From the NCBI GenBank assembly GCA_947589345.1, contig CANQAC010000001.1, positions 1 to 54,756 of the forward strand: 54,756 nucleotides of DNA, given 5' to 3'. The notes under the pieces were generated by a model. That model saw nothing but the letters and a program-made list of their open reading frames with translations, was not told where the DNA came from and did no database searches. This document shows positions 16,200-24,003 of the stretch, piece by piece (the stretch's first letter is position 1; every line of letters begins with the position of its first letter). Source of the DNA: an uncultured Akkermansia sp. GTDB lineage: Bacteria; Verrucomicrobiota; Verrucomicrobiia; Verrucomicrobiales; Akkermansiaceae. Made by a program: the position numbers and the translations under genes.

Positions 16200-17357
16200 T
16201 TAAACTTGATACTTGCCAGCCTTGAAGTCCTCAATCAATCCGATGAACTCGCCGAAGAAATAAGTCGCGTCCTTGGGTCCCGGAGCTGCTTCCGGATGGT
16301 ACTGCACGCAAAATATAGGAAGTGTCTTGTGGCGCAGCCCTTCTACCGTGCCATCGTTGAGGTTGATGTGGGTGACCTCCGCTTCCGGCGGCAAGGACTC
16401 CGGATCCACTGCGAAGCCGTGGTTTTGGGAAGTAATGGCTACTTTCCCCGTGCGCAAGTCCTTGACGGGTTGATTGCCACCGCGATGACCGAATTTCAGC
16501 TTGAAGGTGCGTCCGCCAAAGGCCAAGCCAAGCAACTGGTGTCCCAGACAAATGCCGAAGATGGGCAGCTTGCCGATAAGCTTCTGAATTTCTGAGTATA
16601 TGTCCGGCAGAGCAGAGGGATCGCCCGGTCCGTTGGAGAGAAAGACGCCGTCCGGCTGCAGAGCCAACACCTCTTCCGCCTTGGTGTGGGCGGGCACGAC
16701 GGTTACGTCAAACCCATCCCGGCGCAGGCAGCGCAGGATATTTCGCTTGATTCCGAAATCAAATGCCACGATGCGGTAGCGGATGGGGGGCAACTCAGCG
16801 TAGTTGGAGAGATCTCCGGTGGTTTTGTTCGGCAGTTTCCAGTCGCGGGACTCCTCCTCCCAATGATACAGCTTTGGGGTGGATACCTCGGTTACGAAGT
16901 CGCTTCCCGCCATGGGTGGGGCAGATTGGGCGGCTGCTACGGCTTGCTCGGCGGTGAGTTCAGTGGTGAGACACGCTCGCTGGGCGCCCCTTGTTCGCAG
17001 TAATTTCGTGAGCTTGCGCGTATCGATTCCCTCAATGCCCGGGATGCCGTGGCGAGTCATCCAGTCCGGTAAGGATTCGCTGCAGCGCCAGTTGGAATGC
17101 AGCTGAGCCACCTCCGCCACAACAAAACCACGCACCTGCGGATGAGAGGATTCATTATCTTCCTCACACACGCCGTAGTTGCCGATAAGCGGGTAAGTCA
17201 TCGTAACGATCTGCCCGCGGTAGGAGGGATCGGTGAGTACCTCTTGGTATCCCGTCATGGACGTGTTAAAACAAACCTCTCCGGTAACAGTGGCGGCGGC
17301 TCCGAAGGACTTGCCCTCGAATATAGTTCCGTCTTCTAACGCAAGTATCGCTTTCAT
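16200..17357 (-). CDS. carA: Carbamoyl-phosphate synthase small (glutaminase) subunit
   Basis: CarA hydrolyses glutamine and channels ammonia to CarB for carbamoyl phosphate (arginine and pyrimidine synthesis). The 385 residues have an N-terminal CPSase small-chain domain ([28 protein letters not shown]) and a class I glutamine amidotransferase domain with nucleophile Cys270 in FGICLGHQ, followed by [11 protein letters not shown] and the His/Glu pair in [10 protein letters not shown]. It heads a carA-purA transcript from its own promoter. carB is not in the window. Confidence 0.97.
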   Translation of the reverse strand: MKAILALEDGTIFEGKSFGAAATVTGEVCFNTSMTGYQEVLTDPSYRGQIVTMTYPLIGNYGVCEEDNESSHPQVRGFVVAEVAQLHSNWRCSESLPDWMTRHGIPGIEGIDTRKLTKLLRTRGAQRACLTTELTAEQAVAAAQSAPPMAGSDFVTEVSTPKLYHWEEESRDWKLPNKTTGDLSNYAELPPIRYRIVAFDFGIKRNILRCLRRDGFDVTVVPAHTKAEEVLALQPDGVFLSNGPGDPSALPDIYSEIQKLIGKLPIFGICLGHQLLGLAFGGRTFKLKFGHRGGNQPVKDLRTGKVAITSQNHGFAVDPESLPPEAEVTHINLNDGTVEGLRHKTLPIFCVQYHPEAAPGPKDATYFFGEFIGLIEDFKAGKYQV

Positions 17358-17378
17358 CCCGATTCGTTCAGCCGAGGA

Positions 17379-17407
17379 ACTTTAGCAAATCGCCCGCCAA
17401 ATAGCAA
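17379..17407 (-). promoter_or_regulatory. carA-purA promoter
   Basis: Read leftward: TTGCTA (17402-17407), 17 bases, TAAAGT (17379-17384), 21 bases before the carA ATG. Confidence 0.55.
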
Positions 17408-17479
17408 GACAAATCCGCTCAATTAACATGACAGATTTCATCATGGTAGAAAAAACTTCGTCATTTTGCCTGAGTTAGC

Positions 17480-17509
17480 TTGCAAAAGTTTATAAATCGT
17501 GCTTATAAT
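17480..17509 (+). promoter_or_regulatory. Promoter of the ElaB/YqjD-like gene cluster
   Basis: TTGCAA (17480-17485), 18 bases, perfect TATAAT (17504-17509). A GTG codon in frame with the downstream gene lies exactly 6 bases after the -10 box (17516), so a leaderless GTG start is possible. Confidence 0.65.
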
Positions 17510-17581
17510 AGCCGCGTGAGCAGGGTGATTCCTTCGTGTGAGGGAATGCCAGCCCACATGGCGTCAATTCGTATACCAAAC

Positions 17582-17920
17582 ATGAGCAACGAAGAAAATG
17601 ATCAGAATGTTGTGCCGGCTCCTACTCCGGAGCCTGCCCCATCCAGCGACACACGGAATCGCCTGAGTGCGGCTCGTGAGTTTGCCTCCGAACAGTACGA
17701 AAGGCTGCGTCGGGTTACGGCGGACCAGATGGAAAATGTACGTCGCTACACGCAGGATGCTCGTCGTCAACTGAATGAAGGTTGGGATGCGACGCGTACA
17801 AAAGCTAAGGATCTTCACCACGCCGGTGAGGAGTACGTGAAGGCAAATCCGACTGTCAGTGTGCTGGGTGCACTTGGTGTGGGCCTGGTGCTTGGACTTC
17901 TGTTGGGCAGCCGTCGCTGA
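17582..17920 (+). CDS. ElaB/YqjD (DUF883)-like membrane-anchored protein
   Basis: A 112-residue protein with a Pro-rich polar N terminus, a long charged amphipathic helix (residues about 20-80, rich in Arg, Glu and Gln, likely coiled coil), and a single C-terminal membrane segment with glycine zipper (VLGALGVGLVLGLLLGSRR). This is the layout of ElaB/YqjD/DUF883 proteins, C-tail-anchored inner-membrane proteins reported to associate with ribosomes in Escherichia coli. ATG 17582 gives the usual hydrophilic start. A GTG at 17516, placed for leaderless initiation, would add 22 residues. It leads a set with YqjE-like and YqjK-like genes. Confidence 0.75.
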   Translation: MSNEENDQNVVPAPTPEPAPSSDTRNRLSAAREFASEQYERLRRVTADQMENVRRYTQDARRQLNEGWDATRTKAKDLHHAGEEYVKANPTVSVLGALGVGLVLGLLLGSRR

Positions 17921-17964
17921 GATATTTGCTTCCTTTTCGTTTCCATCCATTCCCCGATAGCCCT

Positions 17965-18402
17965 ATGGCCGAGAGTCATCTGCCTGAGAAGTCTGCATCC
18001 TTGCGCGAGCAGGGAGGGGCGGTCCTTGGCGGAGTGCGTGAAGCTGTGCTGCACGTGGCTCGGCACGTGGAAGCCCTGGCTGAGTTGATTCAGGTCGAAC
18101 TTGAGGAATATGGACGCCGCCAGGCCAAACGATTCACGGCAGTCATGGTCGGGGTGGTATTGTTGCTTTGTGCCTATTTGATGCTTTGCATATTCGCGGT
18201 ACTGATGCTTCAGACGTTTGTCATTAAGCCGATGTGGGCTGCAGTGCTTGCCGTGGCAATTTTCAATGCACTAGCGGGACTCATTGCCCTCTTGGTGAGC
18301 CGGTGTGGCAAGTCGGCGGGTGTCGCTCCCGAAACTGTCAAGGAACTAAAAAACGACATCGAATGTGTCAAACTTTATCTGAAAGGAAAAGAGAAATCCT
18401 GA
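17965..18402 (+). CDS. Phage holin family / YqjE-like membrane protein
   Basis: A 145-residue protein with an N-terminal amphipathic region (LHVARHVEALAELIQVELEEY) and two membrane helices (about residues 58-82 and 87-110) joined by a short turn, then a charged C-terminal helix ending KLYLKGKEKS. This matches the YqjE / actinobacterial Holin-X type (DUF1469), which despite the name is not a lysis protein. Its stop overlaps the next ATG (TGATG), so translation is coupled. Start ATG 17965 is the first methionine of the conserved region. Confidence 0.75.
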   Translation: MAESHLPEKSASLREQGGAVLGGVREAVLHVARHVEALAELIQVELEEYGRRQAKRFTAVMVGVVLLLCAYLMLCIFAVLMLQTFVIKPMWAAVLAVAIFNALAGLIALLVSRCGKSAGVAPETVKELKNDIECVKLYLKGKEKS

Positions 18403-18782
18403 TGCGCTCTGCTGAGTCGCGCGTGCTGGCAGTGGAGAGTGTAGACGCCACTGCGGATACGGTGCGGGACGTGTACGAGCGTTTTAGTGTGCCTCGGTCG
18501 TACGTACGTGCCGGTCTTGCTATGGGAGCAGGAGTGGTCGGGATGTGGATGCTTAGCCGTATATTTGCGGCGGGGAACCGTCGAGTAAATGATGTGGTGA
18601 ATGCGGGGGCCGGGGCAACGCGGAGTGCTGGCGGTGCGGCGTTGCTACTGCTAGTTCAAGTGGCATCGGCCGTGCTGTTGCCAATGGTGCGAGACCGTTT
18701 ACGGGGCGTTGAATTGGGGGGTGCGCTGAAGCGCATGAGCCCGTCACACATACTCTTCCGTTGGCTGGGGTTGGAAAAGTAG
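18402..18782 (+). CDS. YqjK-like membrane-associated protein
   Basis: A 126-residue protein with a hydrophobic segment at about residues 37-54 (AGLAMGAGVVGMWMLSRIF) and another at about 77-92 (AALLLLVQVASAVLLPM), plus a basic tail. It overlaps the previous stop codon by one base. Position and layout match the third member of yqjD-yqjE-yqjK clusters, but the sequence itself is too generic for a firm family assignment. The set may act at the cell envelope. Confidence 0.6.
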   Translation: MRSAESRVLAVESVDATADTVRDVYERFSVPRSYVRAGLAMGAGVVGMWMLSRIFAAGNRRVNDVVNAGAGATRSAGGAALLLLVQVASAVLLPMVRDRLRGVELGGALKRMSPSHILFRWLGLEK

Positions 18783-18785
18783 GGC

Positions 18786-19154
18786 ATGATACCCATAGCA
18801 TACAAAATAGGAGATACGGATACCCGCCCGTGGGGGCGATGGGTCGTTCTGGATATGACTCCGCAGCTCGTTGTGAAGAAACTCGTTGTGGAACCGGGGA
18901 AGAGAATATCCCTGCAAAGGCATCGCTATCGTTCAGAGCGCTGGATTGTGATGCAGGGCGAGGCGGTGGTCCAACGGGGCGAAGAGCAGGTTCGTCTCGC
19001 TCCCGGGGACGGAGTACTCATCCCCCAAAATGTCAGGCACCGTCTCACTAACGAGAGTGATCAGGAAGTGATGCTGCTGGAGATACAATTTGGCGAACTG
19101 CTCAGTGAGGATGACATTGAGCGATTTGATGACGACTACGGCAGAAAAGAGTGA
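18786..19154 (+). CDS. Cupin, phosphomannose isomerase type II C-terminal-like
   Basis: A 122-residue single-domain cupin. It carries the pattern of the C-terminal isomerase domain of ManC/AlgA: RPWGRW, LVVEPGKRISLQRH with metal His ligands, RSERWIVMQGEAVV, then LAPGDGVLIPQNVRHRL. In the full-length enzymes this domain makes mannose 6-phosphate from fructose 6-phosphate, feeding GDP-mannose. Here the guanylyltransferase domain is missing, so it may be a stand-alone isomerase or a sugar-binding cupin. It starts 3 bases after the YqjK-like stop and abuts a glycosyltransferase gene, which suggests a role in surface polysaccharide. Confidence 0.8.
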   Translation: MIPIAYKIGDTDTRPWGRWVVLDMTPQLVVKKLVVEPGKRISLQRHRYRSERWIVMQGEAVVQRGEEQVRLAPGDGVLIPQNVRHRLTNESDQEVMLLEIQFGELLSEDDIERFDDDYGRKE

Positions 19155-19155
19155 G

Positions 19156-20067
19156 ATGGATACACCCGAAACAGGTAAATCGTGTTGGGATGCAATTGAT
19201 GCCGTGGTTTGTATCAATCTGAACCACCGTCAGGATAAATGGAAGTCATTCTGCAGGACGGTCGAAGGAGTTGTTCCTGCCAATAAGCTGTACCGCGAAC
19301 GTGCCATACTCGGGAAAAACCTTCCGGGAGCGGGAGAGCCGCCATGGTTTACGCGCAGAACGGGAGACCGGAGTTATTACTGGACGGCCGTTGCCGGATG
19401 CGTTCTTTCGCATCGTAATGCCATACGTCGGGCTCAACAAGAAGGATGGCGCAATGTTCTTGTTTTTGAGGATGACGTAGAATCGAGACTGACTGATGAC
19501 GGAACGCGGTTGTTATTTCGGACGGTTGAAAAACTGAGTGGGAAGTTTATGCTCTATCTGGGGTGCAAGAGCAAACGTACCGTAGGCAAGAGAGTATACC
19601 AGTGCGGGGAAAGTGCATTGTGGCGTGTGAATGGTGTATTTACCACACACGCTTATCTGGTGCCGGCAAGCATGTACAGTGTGTTGCTTGAGTCTCTGCC
19701 GCATGACGATAACGAGATATGGGAGTGGGTAGCGCGTCATCGGGCCATTGATGCGTTTTATCGTGATGAGGTTCCTCTATGGCGCGGGGTCAAAATCTAC
19801 GCCATATTACCCCAGTTGTACAAACAGAGTGGGGTTTCAAGTGACATCCTTATGGGGCAGAGTACACCTTTTGTCCCGGACGGGATGACGCATGACTTGA
19901 GCGGATGGGGTGGTATATTTTTTGAAATTGCCAGTTTCATAAGTTGGCCGTACCGAAAACTCAAAGTTTATCTGAATGGAATACGCATGTACCACCGAGC
20001 TCTCTCTGGCGGTTTCCCCAGTTTTCATCGCCCGAAGAAAAAGAAGAAAGAGACTCGTCATCCATAA
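19156..20067 (+). CDS. Glycosyltransferase family 25 (LPS-type), first copy
   Basis: GT25 enzymes add galactose or related sugars to LPS core or O-chains. The 303-residue product has the family entry VVCINLNHRQDKW, the conserved GCVLSHRNAIRRA helix (81-93), and the acidic metal motif VFEDD (EDD at 105-107). A mid-domain THAYLVP follows and the C terminus is very basic (RPKKKKKETRHP), likely membrane-associated. ATG 19156 starts one base after the cupin stop; 19129 is an alternative overlapping the cupin. A paralogue of roughly 45% identity by eye lies just downstream. No homopolymer tract is seen in this copy. Confidence 0.88.
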   Translation: MDTPETGKSCWDAIDAVVCINLNHRQDKWKSFCRTVEGVVPANKLYRERAILGKNLPGAGEPPWFTRRTGDRSYYWTAVAGCVLSHRNAIRRAQQEGWRNVLVFEDDVESRLTDDGTRLLFRTVEKLSGKFMLYLGCKSKRTVGKRVYQCGESALWRVNGVFTTHAYLVPASMYSVLLESLPHDDNEIWEWVARHRAIDAFYRDEVPLWRGVKIYAILPQLYKQSGVSSDILMGQSTPFVPDGMTHDLSGWGGIFFEIASFISWPYRKLKVYLNGIRMYHRALSGGFPSFHRPKKKKKETRHP

Positions 20068-20068
20068 A

Positions 20069-20097
20069 TTGAACGACAAAGAACTAGAGTGATTCAT
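20069..20097 (+). promoter_or_regulatory. Possible relic of the thrS promoter
   Basis: TTGAAC (20069-20074), 17 bases, ATTCAT (20092-20097). The distance from the -35 box to the following ATG (47 bases) is identical to that at real thrS (21178 to 21225). The -10 is poor, so it may be inactive. Confidence 0.35.
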
Positions 20098-20115
20098 GAG
20101 GTTCACGTCCCCGAT

Positions 20116-20229
20116 ATGAGCGACCATAAAGAACGTAAAACACTGGAAGAACGCAATAAAGCCACGGAGTTGGAAAGGCTCCGCCACTCCTGCGCGCACG
20201 TGTGCGCCGCAGATTACGGAAGAATTTAA
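20116..20229 (+). pseudogene. Truncated copy of the thrS 5' end (37 codons)
   Basis: ATG 20116 opens a 37-codon frame whose first 31 residues (MSDHKERKTLEERN through HSCAHVCA) match the intact ThrRS N terminus at 29 of 31 positions. Aligned with 21225-21317 there are 18 differences in 93 bases, 15 of them silent. Homology then stops, and six unrelated residues (ADYGRI) lead to TAA. It cannot make a synthetase. Its stop lies 7 bases before the ATG of the second GT25 gene, so it could act as an upstream frame coupling translation. It is probably a duplication or recombination scar. Confidence 0.85.
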
Positions 20230-20236
20230 GGTAATT

Positions 20237-21161
20237 ATGTTATCCGCCCCCCCCAATATCTGTTATTCGAGTTTGTCGAGACCTGATTGATGGTGTAGTT
20301 TGTATCAATCGAGATGCGGACATCCATCGGTGGGAAAATTATTGTGTACGGGCGAAGGGAATCATAGAGCCGGAAAAGTTGTACCGGCTGAGTGCCGTAG
20401 AGGGCTTGCAGTTGCCGGGTTACGGGGAAAGGCCATGGTTTACGGAGCGTACCGGCGCGCGAAAGGAATATTGGGCTCACGGGGGCGGATGTTTGTTGTC
20501 GCACCGCAACGCGATACGCCTCGCGCAGGAGAGGGGATGGGGCAATGTGCTCATCATGGAGGATGATGCTGTGCCGGAGATAGGAGAAGAGGCTACACGA
20601 GCGTTGGCGCGAGCCTTGCGAAACATGAAGGGCAAGTGGGTGCTCTATCTCGGGTACTCTGAGCGTCCTCGTCCGTGTGGGAGTGCACTGTGGCAGCAAG
20701 GCGGATATTCTCTTTGGCAGATCAGCGGAGCTATTGCTTTGCACGCTTACATCGTGCCCCGGAGCATGTATGCGGCAATTCTGGCGCACCTCCCTCAGGA
20801 GGATTCCCAAGTGTGGCCCTGGATGGCTCGACACAGAGCCATTGACAATTGGTATAGGAATGAGGTTTCCGAGTGGCAGGGGGTACGAATATATACAGTA
20901 CTGCCGCATCTGTATTACCAAGAGCATTTTTATCACGTGATCGGGGCGACAGGGTCTGCCAGCGAACTGGGAAAAGACGTTAAACTCAGCTCACGTACGG
21001 TATATCCCCGCACATGCTGGGGGTTATTTTTGCTTGGACACTTCCTTTTTGCCCCGTTCAGGAGGTTAGCTGTACGCATGAACACTCTGCGCACATATTT
21101 CCTTTGCCGCTGTTTTGGCTTTCGAGGGCAGAAAAAAAGGAAACGTGCGAAATTGCTATGA
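20237..21161 (+). CDS. Glycosyltransferase family 25, second copy, apparently frameshifted at a C8 tract (phase-variable candidate)
   Basis: The body from 20283 onward is a clear GT25 enzyme: LIDGVVCIN, GCLLSHRNAIRLA, VLIMEDD, HAYIVP, and a basic tail (RGQKKRKRAKLL). In its own frame there is no ATG, GTG or TTG before this conserved start, only a TTG at 20379 that would remove about 32 conserved residues. ATG 20237, preceded by TAAGGTAATT (AAGG five bases before it), runs into a C8 tract and stops at 20288. With one C fewer, it reads MLSAPPISVIRV and then LIDGVVCIN in frame. The gene is therefore probably switched by tract length, or read by slippage, or the tract is miscalled. It is upstream of thrS. 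Confidence 0.8.
20247..20254 (+). repeat. C8 tract near the start of the second GT25 gene
   Basis: Eight C starting 10 bases after the A of ATG 20237. C7 (or C10) joins the start codon to the enzyme frame; C8 gives a 17-codon dead end. Confidence 0.9.
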
Positions 21162-21177
21162 AGGACACTAATTAGAC

Positions 21178-21206
21178 TTGAAATCCACTCGCTTTCATGG
21201 CATATT
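21178..21206 (+). promoter_or_regulatory. thrS promoter
   Basis: TTGAAA (21178-21183), 17 bases, CATATT (21201-21206); expected start near 21213, about 12 bases before the ATG. No T-box or operator-like fold was seen. Confidence 0.5.
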
Positions 21207-21224
21207 AACGCGACCGCACAGAGC

Positions 21225-23147
21225 ATGTCAGATCATAAGGAACGCAAAACACTTGAAGAACGGAACCAAGCAAGTGAGCTGGAGAGGCTTCGTCACTCTT
21301 GCGCGCACGTGTGCGCCACGGCGATTTGCCGCATATGGCCGCAAGCGCAGTTGGCAGCTGGCCCGGCTGTCGAAAATGGATTTTATTACGATATTGAGCT
21401 TGATCACAACATCTCGTCGGATGAGTTTGCGCTTATCGAGGATGAAATGAAAAAGGTGGTGAAGGAGAATGCTCCTTTCGAGAAGACTGTGGTGAGTCGT
21501 GCCGAGGCAGTGCACATGGCGGAAACCGGGGAGTTGGGCAGTATAGGACCGCGCAGCGTACCTTCCAAGTTCAAACTGGATCTTCTCTCCCGTATCCCGG
21601 AGGATGAGCCCATTTCCATCTATCGCAATGGCGACTTCACCGACTTGTGCGCTGGCCCGCACGTGGCCCGCACGGGGAATTGCAAGGCTTTCAAGATTAT
21701 GAGCGTGGCCTCTTCTTATTACCAAGGAGATGCCAACGGACCGCGATTGCAGCGTGTGTATGGCACCTGCTTCCCGAATCGCACGCAGCTGGATGAACAT
21801 CTCGCGCGTCTGGAAGAGGCCAAGAAACGCGATCATCGCAAGCTCGGACGCGAACTCGGTCTCTTTGCCATTGATGAGATGGTGGGACAGGGACTGATTC
21901 TATGGAAGCCAAAGGGCGCTATTATCCGTCGGGAGCTGCAGAAATTCATCACTGAGGAATTGGATCGCATTGGCTATTCACAGGTGTTCACCCCACATCT
22001 CGGCAAGCTGGATTTGTACATGACCAGTGGCCACTGGGAGCACTACAAGGAGAGCCAATTTCCTCCCATTCCGGATCCGGACGATTTCAAGAAATTGCGT
22101 GATGAGCATGCCACCTGCGCCGATCTTTTCAATGCGCTTGATACCCGCGCCATCATGGGGTTTATGCTCAAACCCATGAATTGCCCTCACCACATCCGTA
22201 TCTATGCGAATGAACCGCGCTCCTATCGCGACTTGCCTGTACGGCTTGCCGAGTTCGGCACGGTGTACCGTTGGGAGCAGAGCGGTGAGCTGGGCGGCAT
22301 GACCCGTGTGCGCGGCTTCACTCAGGACGATGCTCACATTTTCTGCCGACCGGATCAGATCAAGCAGGAGGTGCGGCAGTGCATCGGCATCGTGAAGCTT
22401 ATCCTTGGCACCTTGCACATGACTGATTTTCGTGTGCGGCTTTCCTTACGTGATAAAGGTTACACCGACACCAAATACGTAGGAAGTCACGAAAACTGGG
22501 AACTCGCGGAGAGCGCTCTGCGCGAAGTTTTGCAGGAAGAGGGCTTCGATTTCGTGGAGGCTGAAAATGAAGCGGCTTTCTACGGTCCGAAGATTGATTT
22601 CATTGTGCGTGATGTCATCGGCCGCGATTGGCAACTCGGCACAGTCCAGGTGGATTACAATTTGCCGGAGCGTTTCGAACTCACGTACACCGGGGCAGAC
22701 AACAAGCCCCATCGCCCCGTTATGATCCATCGCGCTCCCTTTGGTTCTATGGAGCGTTTCACGGGCTTGCTTATTGAGCATTTTGCCGGTAAATTCCCCA
22801 CTTGGCTTGCCCCGGAGCAGGTGCGCGTGCTGCCTATCTCCGAGAAGGTGCTTGAATTCGCACATCAGGTGCGCGCGCAGCTGGCAGATGCCGGCGTGCG
22901 CGTACGCATGGACGACGCGCCGGACAAGATTGGCGCCAAGATTCGCAATGCGCGCATGGATCGCGTGCCCTACATGCTTGTCGTCGGGCAGCGCGAGGCG
23001 GAGCAGGGGCTTGTCTCCGTACGTCACAGAGATTTGGATGTCATTGGAACCATGTCATTGGCCGATTTCTGCGGCGCTGTGAAGCGCGAGATAGATCAGC
23101 GCCTCATTGCTCCCGAGCTTCAACCATCCGCGCCCCAAGCGGAGTAA
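21225..23147 (+). CDS. thrS: Threonyl-tRNA synthetase lacking the TGS domain
   Basis: ThrRS charges tRNA-Thr and edits Ser-tRNA-Thr. The 640-residue product starts almost directly with the editing domain: the zinc/editing motif HSCAH near residues 25-29 and CAGPHV later. It then has the class II catalytic core: motif 1 region, MNCPHH, motif 2 (YRWEQSGEL, FTQDDAHIF), motif 3 (PVMIHRAPFGSMERF), and the anticodon-binding domain. The usual 60-residue N-terminal TGS domain is missing. About 25 extra residues sit between HYKESQF and KPMNCP, so total length stays near normal. ATG 21225 has no ribosome site. It is followed by infC. Confidence 0.97.
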   Translation: MSDHKERKTLEERNQASELERLRHSCAHVCATAICRIWPQAQLAAGPAVENGFYYDIELDHNISSDEFALIEDEMKKVVKENAPFEKTVVSRAEAVHMAETGELGSIGPRSVPSKFKLDLLSRIPEDEPISIYRNGDFTDLCAGPHVARTGNCKAFKIMSVASSYYQGDANGPRLQRVYGTCFPNRTQLDEHLARLEEAKKRDHRKLGRELGLFAIDEMVGQGLILWKPKGAIIRRELQKFITEELDRIGYSQVFTPHLGKLDLYMTSGHWEHYKESQFPPIPDPDDFKKLRDEHATCADLFNALDTRAIMGFMLKPMNCPHHIRIYANEPRSYRDLPVRLAEFGTVYRWEQSGELGGMTRVRGFTQDDAHIFCRPDQIKQEVRQCIGIVKLILGTLHMTDFRVRLSLRDKGYTDTKYVGSHENWELAESALREVLQEEGFDFVEAENEAAFYGPKIDFIVRDVIGRDWQLGTVQVDYNLPERFELTYTGADNKPHRPVMIHRAPFGSMERFTGLLIEHFAGKFPTWLAPEQVRVLPISEKVLEFAHQVRAQLADAGVRVRMDDAPDKIGAKIRNARMDRVPYMLVVGQREAEQGLVSVRHRDLDVIGTMSLADFCGAVKREIDQRLIAPELQPSAPQAE

Positions 23148-23186
23148 GCTCACTTCTACCTGTCAAACCTATACACCACACTACAC

Positions 23187-23840
23187 GTGCCACTCCCACC
23201 CAAAAAACCGACTAGTCCCGCGCGCAACAACCGTCGCGACCAATTTAACAAAGCCCCTCAAACTCGCGTCAACGACCGCATACGCGCTCCGCGTGTTCGT
23301 GTCGTCACGGCAGATGGTACCCAGCTTGGTATCGTAGCTACGCGGGATGCCTTAGCAAAGGCAAGAGAATTGGGGCTTGATTTGGTGGAAGTGGCTCCGA
23401 ATGCCGATCCCCCCGTCTGCCGCATTATTGACTATGGTAAGTATAAGTACATGCAGGCCAAGCAGCAGAAAAACAGCAAATCCAAAATCGTGCGCATGAA
23501 GGAAGTGAAGCTGCGCATAGGAACCGACGTGAACGACTACAACGTGAAGATGGGGCGCACAGAACAATTCCTTGACCATGGTCACAAAGTGCGGTTTCAG
23601 CTGCGCTTCAAAGGGCGGGAAAATGCTCACCAGCAGATGGGATTGGATGTGATGGCCAAGGTGGCTGAGGACATGAAAACCATGGGGCGCGTGGATCAAC
23701 CTGCCAAACTCGTGGGCAACACGGTGAGTATGGTTCTCTCTCCTCTTCCGAATGGACAGCGCATCAAAAAGTTTAAGAAATACGAGGAAGCCGATTTTGA
23801 TACCGAATCTTCGGAGTTTGATGCCACAGAAGACAGCTGA
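23187..23840 (+). CDS. infC: Translation initiation factor IF-3
   Basis: IF-3 checks start codons and keeps 30S subunits free. The 217-residue product has a disordered basic N terminus, the IF3-N motif RVNDRIRAPRVRVV, the family hallmark AKARELGLDLVEVAPNADPPVCRIIDYGKYKY, and an IF3-C domain with KEVKLRIGTDVNDYNVKM. An acidic C-terminal tail of about 25 residues exceeds the usual 180-residue form. The only reasonable start is GTG 23187; rare starts are common for infC because IF-3 discriminates against them in its own mRNA. The usual rpmI-rplT pair does not follow. Confidence 0.96.
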   Translation: MPLPPKKPTSPARNNRRDQFNKAPQTRVNDRIRAPRVRVVTADGTQLGIVATRDALAKARELGLDLVEVAPNADPPVCRIIDYGKYKYMQAKQQKNSKSKIVRMKEVKLRIGTDVNDYNVKMGRTEQFLDHGHKVRFQLRFKGRENAHQQMGLDVMAKVAEDMKTMGRVDQPAKLVGNTVSMVLSPLPNGQRIKKFKKYEEADFDTESSEFDATEDS

Positions 23841-24003
23841 ATGTTGAGAATGCCACGGTTTTCCCGTTGAGAGAAGCCGTGTGACAGCGGGGATTGAATA
23901 AACAGAGGACGGAGTGTTTGGTGGTAAAATCATCGTCTCGGTGATTTAGTGAGATATTTTTCTTGTAAAAAACGCCTGAGCATGATAGAGAGGAGCCGAA
24001 CAC

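Noticed and set aside
17965-18402. Holin annotation as evidence of a prophage
   Set aside because: No lysin or phage gene is nearby and the ElaB/YqjE/YqjK-like context indicates a housekeeping membrane protein.
20379-21161. TTG 20379 as the true start of the second GT25 gene
   Set aside because: It would discard about 32 residues that align with the paralogue, including the VVCIN strand of the nucleotide-sugar domain.
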